From Methanocorpusculum sp. (GTDB taxonomy: Archaea > Halobacteriota > Methanomicrobia > Methanomicrobiales > Methanocorpusculaceae), in contig JAUNXW010000113.1 of the NCBI GenBank assembly GCA_030539595.1, positions 1 to 5,548 of the forward strand: a stretch of DNA of 5,548 nt. Reading direction: 5' to 3'. The notes beneath the pieces were generated by a model that searched no databases, was not told the origin of the DNA, and was given only the letters and a program-made list of their open reading frames with translations. The position numbers and the translations under genes are program-made. The stretch's first letter is position 1. Every line of letters starts with the position of its first letter. Shown piece by piece: positions 5,505-5,548 of the stretch.

Positions 5505-5548
5505 TGAAGACCAACAAAATCCAATTTCAAATTAATCTAAATGTTTGA

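Overview
The window holds six protein genes. One is cut by the left edge; the other five are complete. I see no RNA genes, CRISPR array, insertion sequence or attachment site. The DNA is AT-rich. Several genes have a TATA-like box about 30 bases before the start codon and almost no 5' leader, and one gene ends in a bare T-tract. Two proteins carry short archaeal-looking lipoprotein signals (SAGC lipobox). Together these suggest a euryarchaeon, most likely a methanogen of the Methanomicrobiales type. This is inference from sequence style; no marker gene is present. The decarboxylase and the methyltransferase belong to families also common in Firmicutes, and one terminator looks bacterial, so a bacterial origin or gene transfer is not excluded.

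Layout from left to right. The end of a small lipoprotein gene runs rightwards (1-371) and stops at a T9 tract. Facing it is a leftward two-gene unit: a PLP-dependent Orn/Lys/Arg decarboxylase (1365-2807), followed 12 bases later by a metallo-beta-lactamase-fold hydrolase (387-1352) that starts with TTG behind a strong Shine-Dalgarno site. Next is a leftward SAM-dependent methyltransferase (2960-3676) with its own hairpin/T-tract terminator. A 222-base intergenic region (3677-3898) separates it from a divergent, rightward, cysteine-rich DUF3795-type protein (3899-4444). That gene converges, with an 11-base gap, on a leftward lipoprotein alpha/beta hydrolase (4456-5343). The last 205 bases hold the hydrolase promoter and AT-rich sequence with no gene I can support.

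The decarboxylase and the MBL protein are the only pair likely to share a transcript. The other genes look like single units and I see no common pathway. Nothing here is an obvious new system. The best signals are non-coding: an 18-bp hairpin in the probable leader of the methyltransferase that pairs better as minus-strand RNA than as plus-strand RNA, and an operator-like dyad touching the decarboxylase TATA box.
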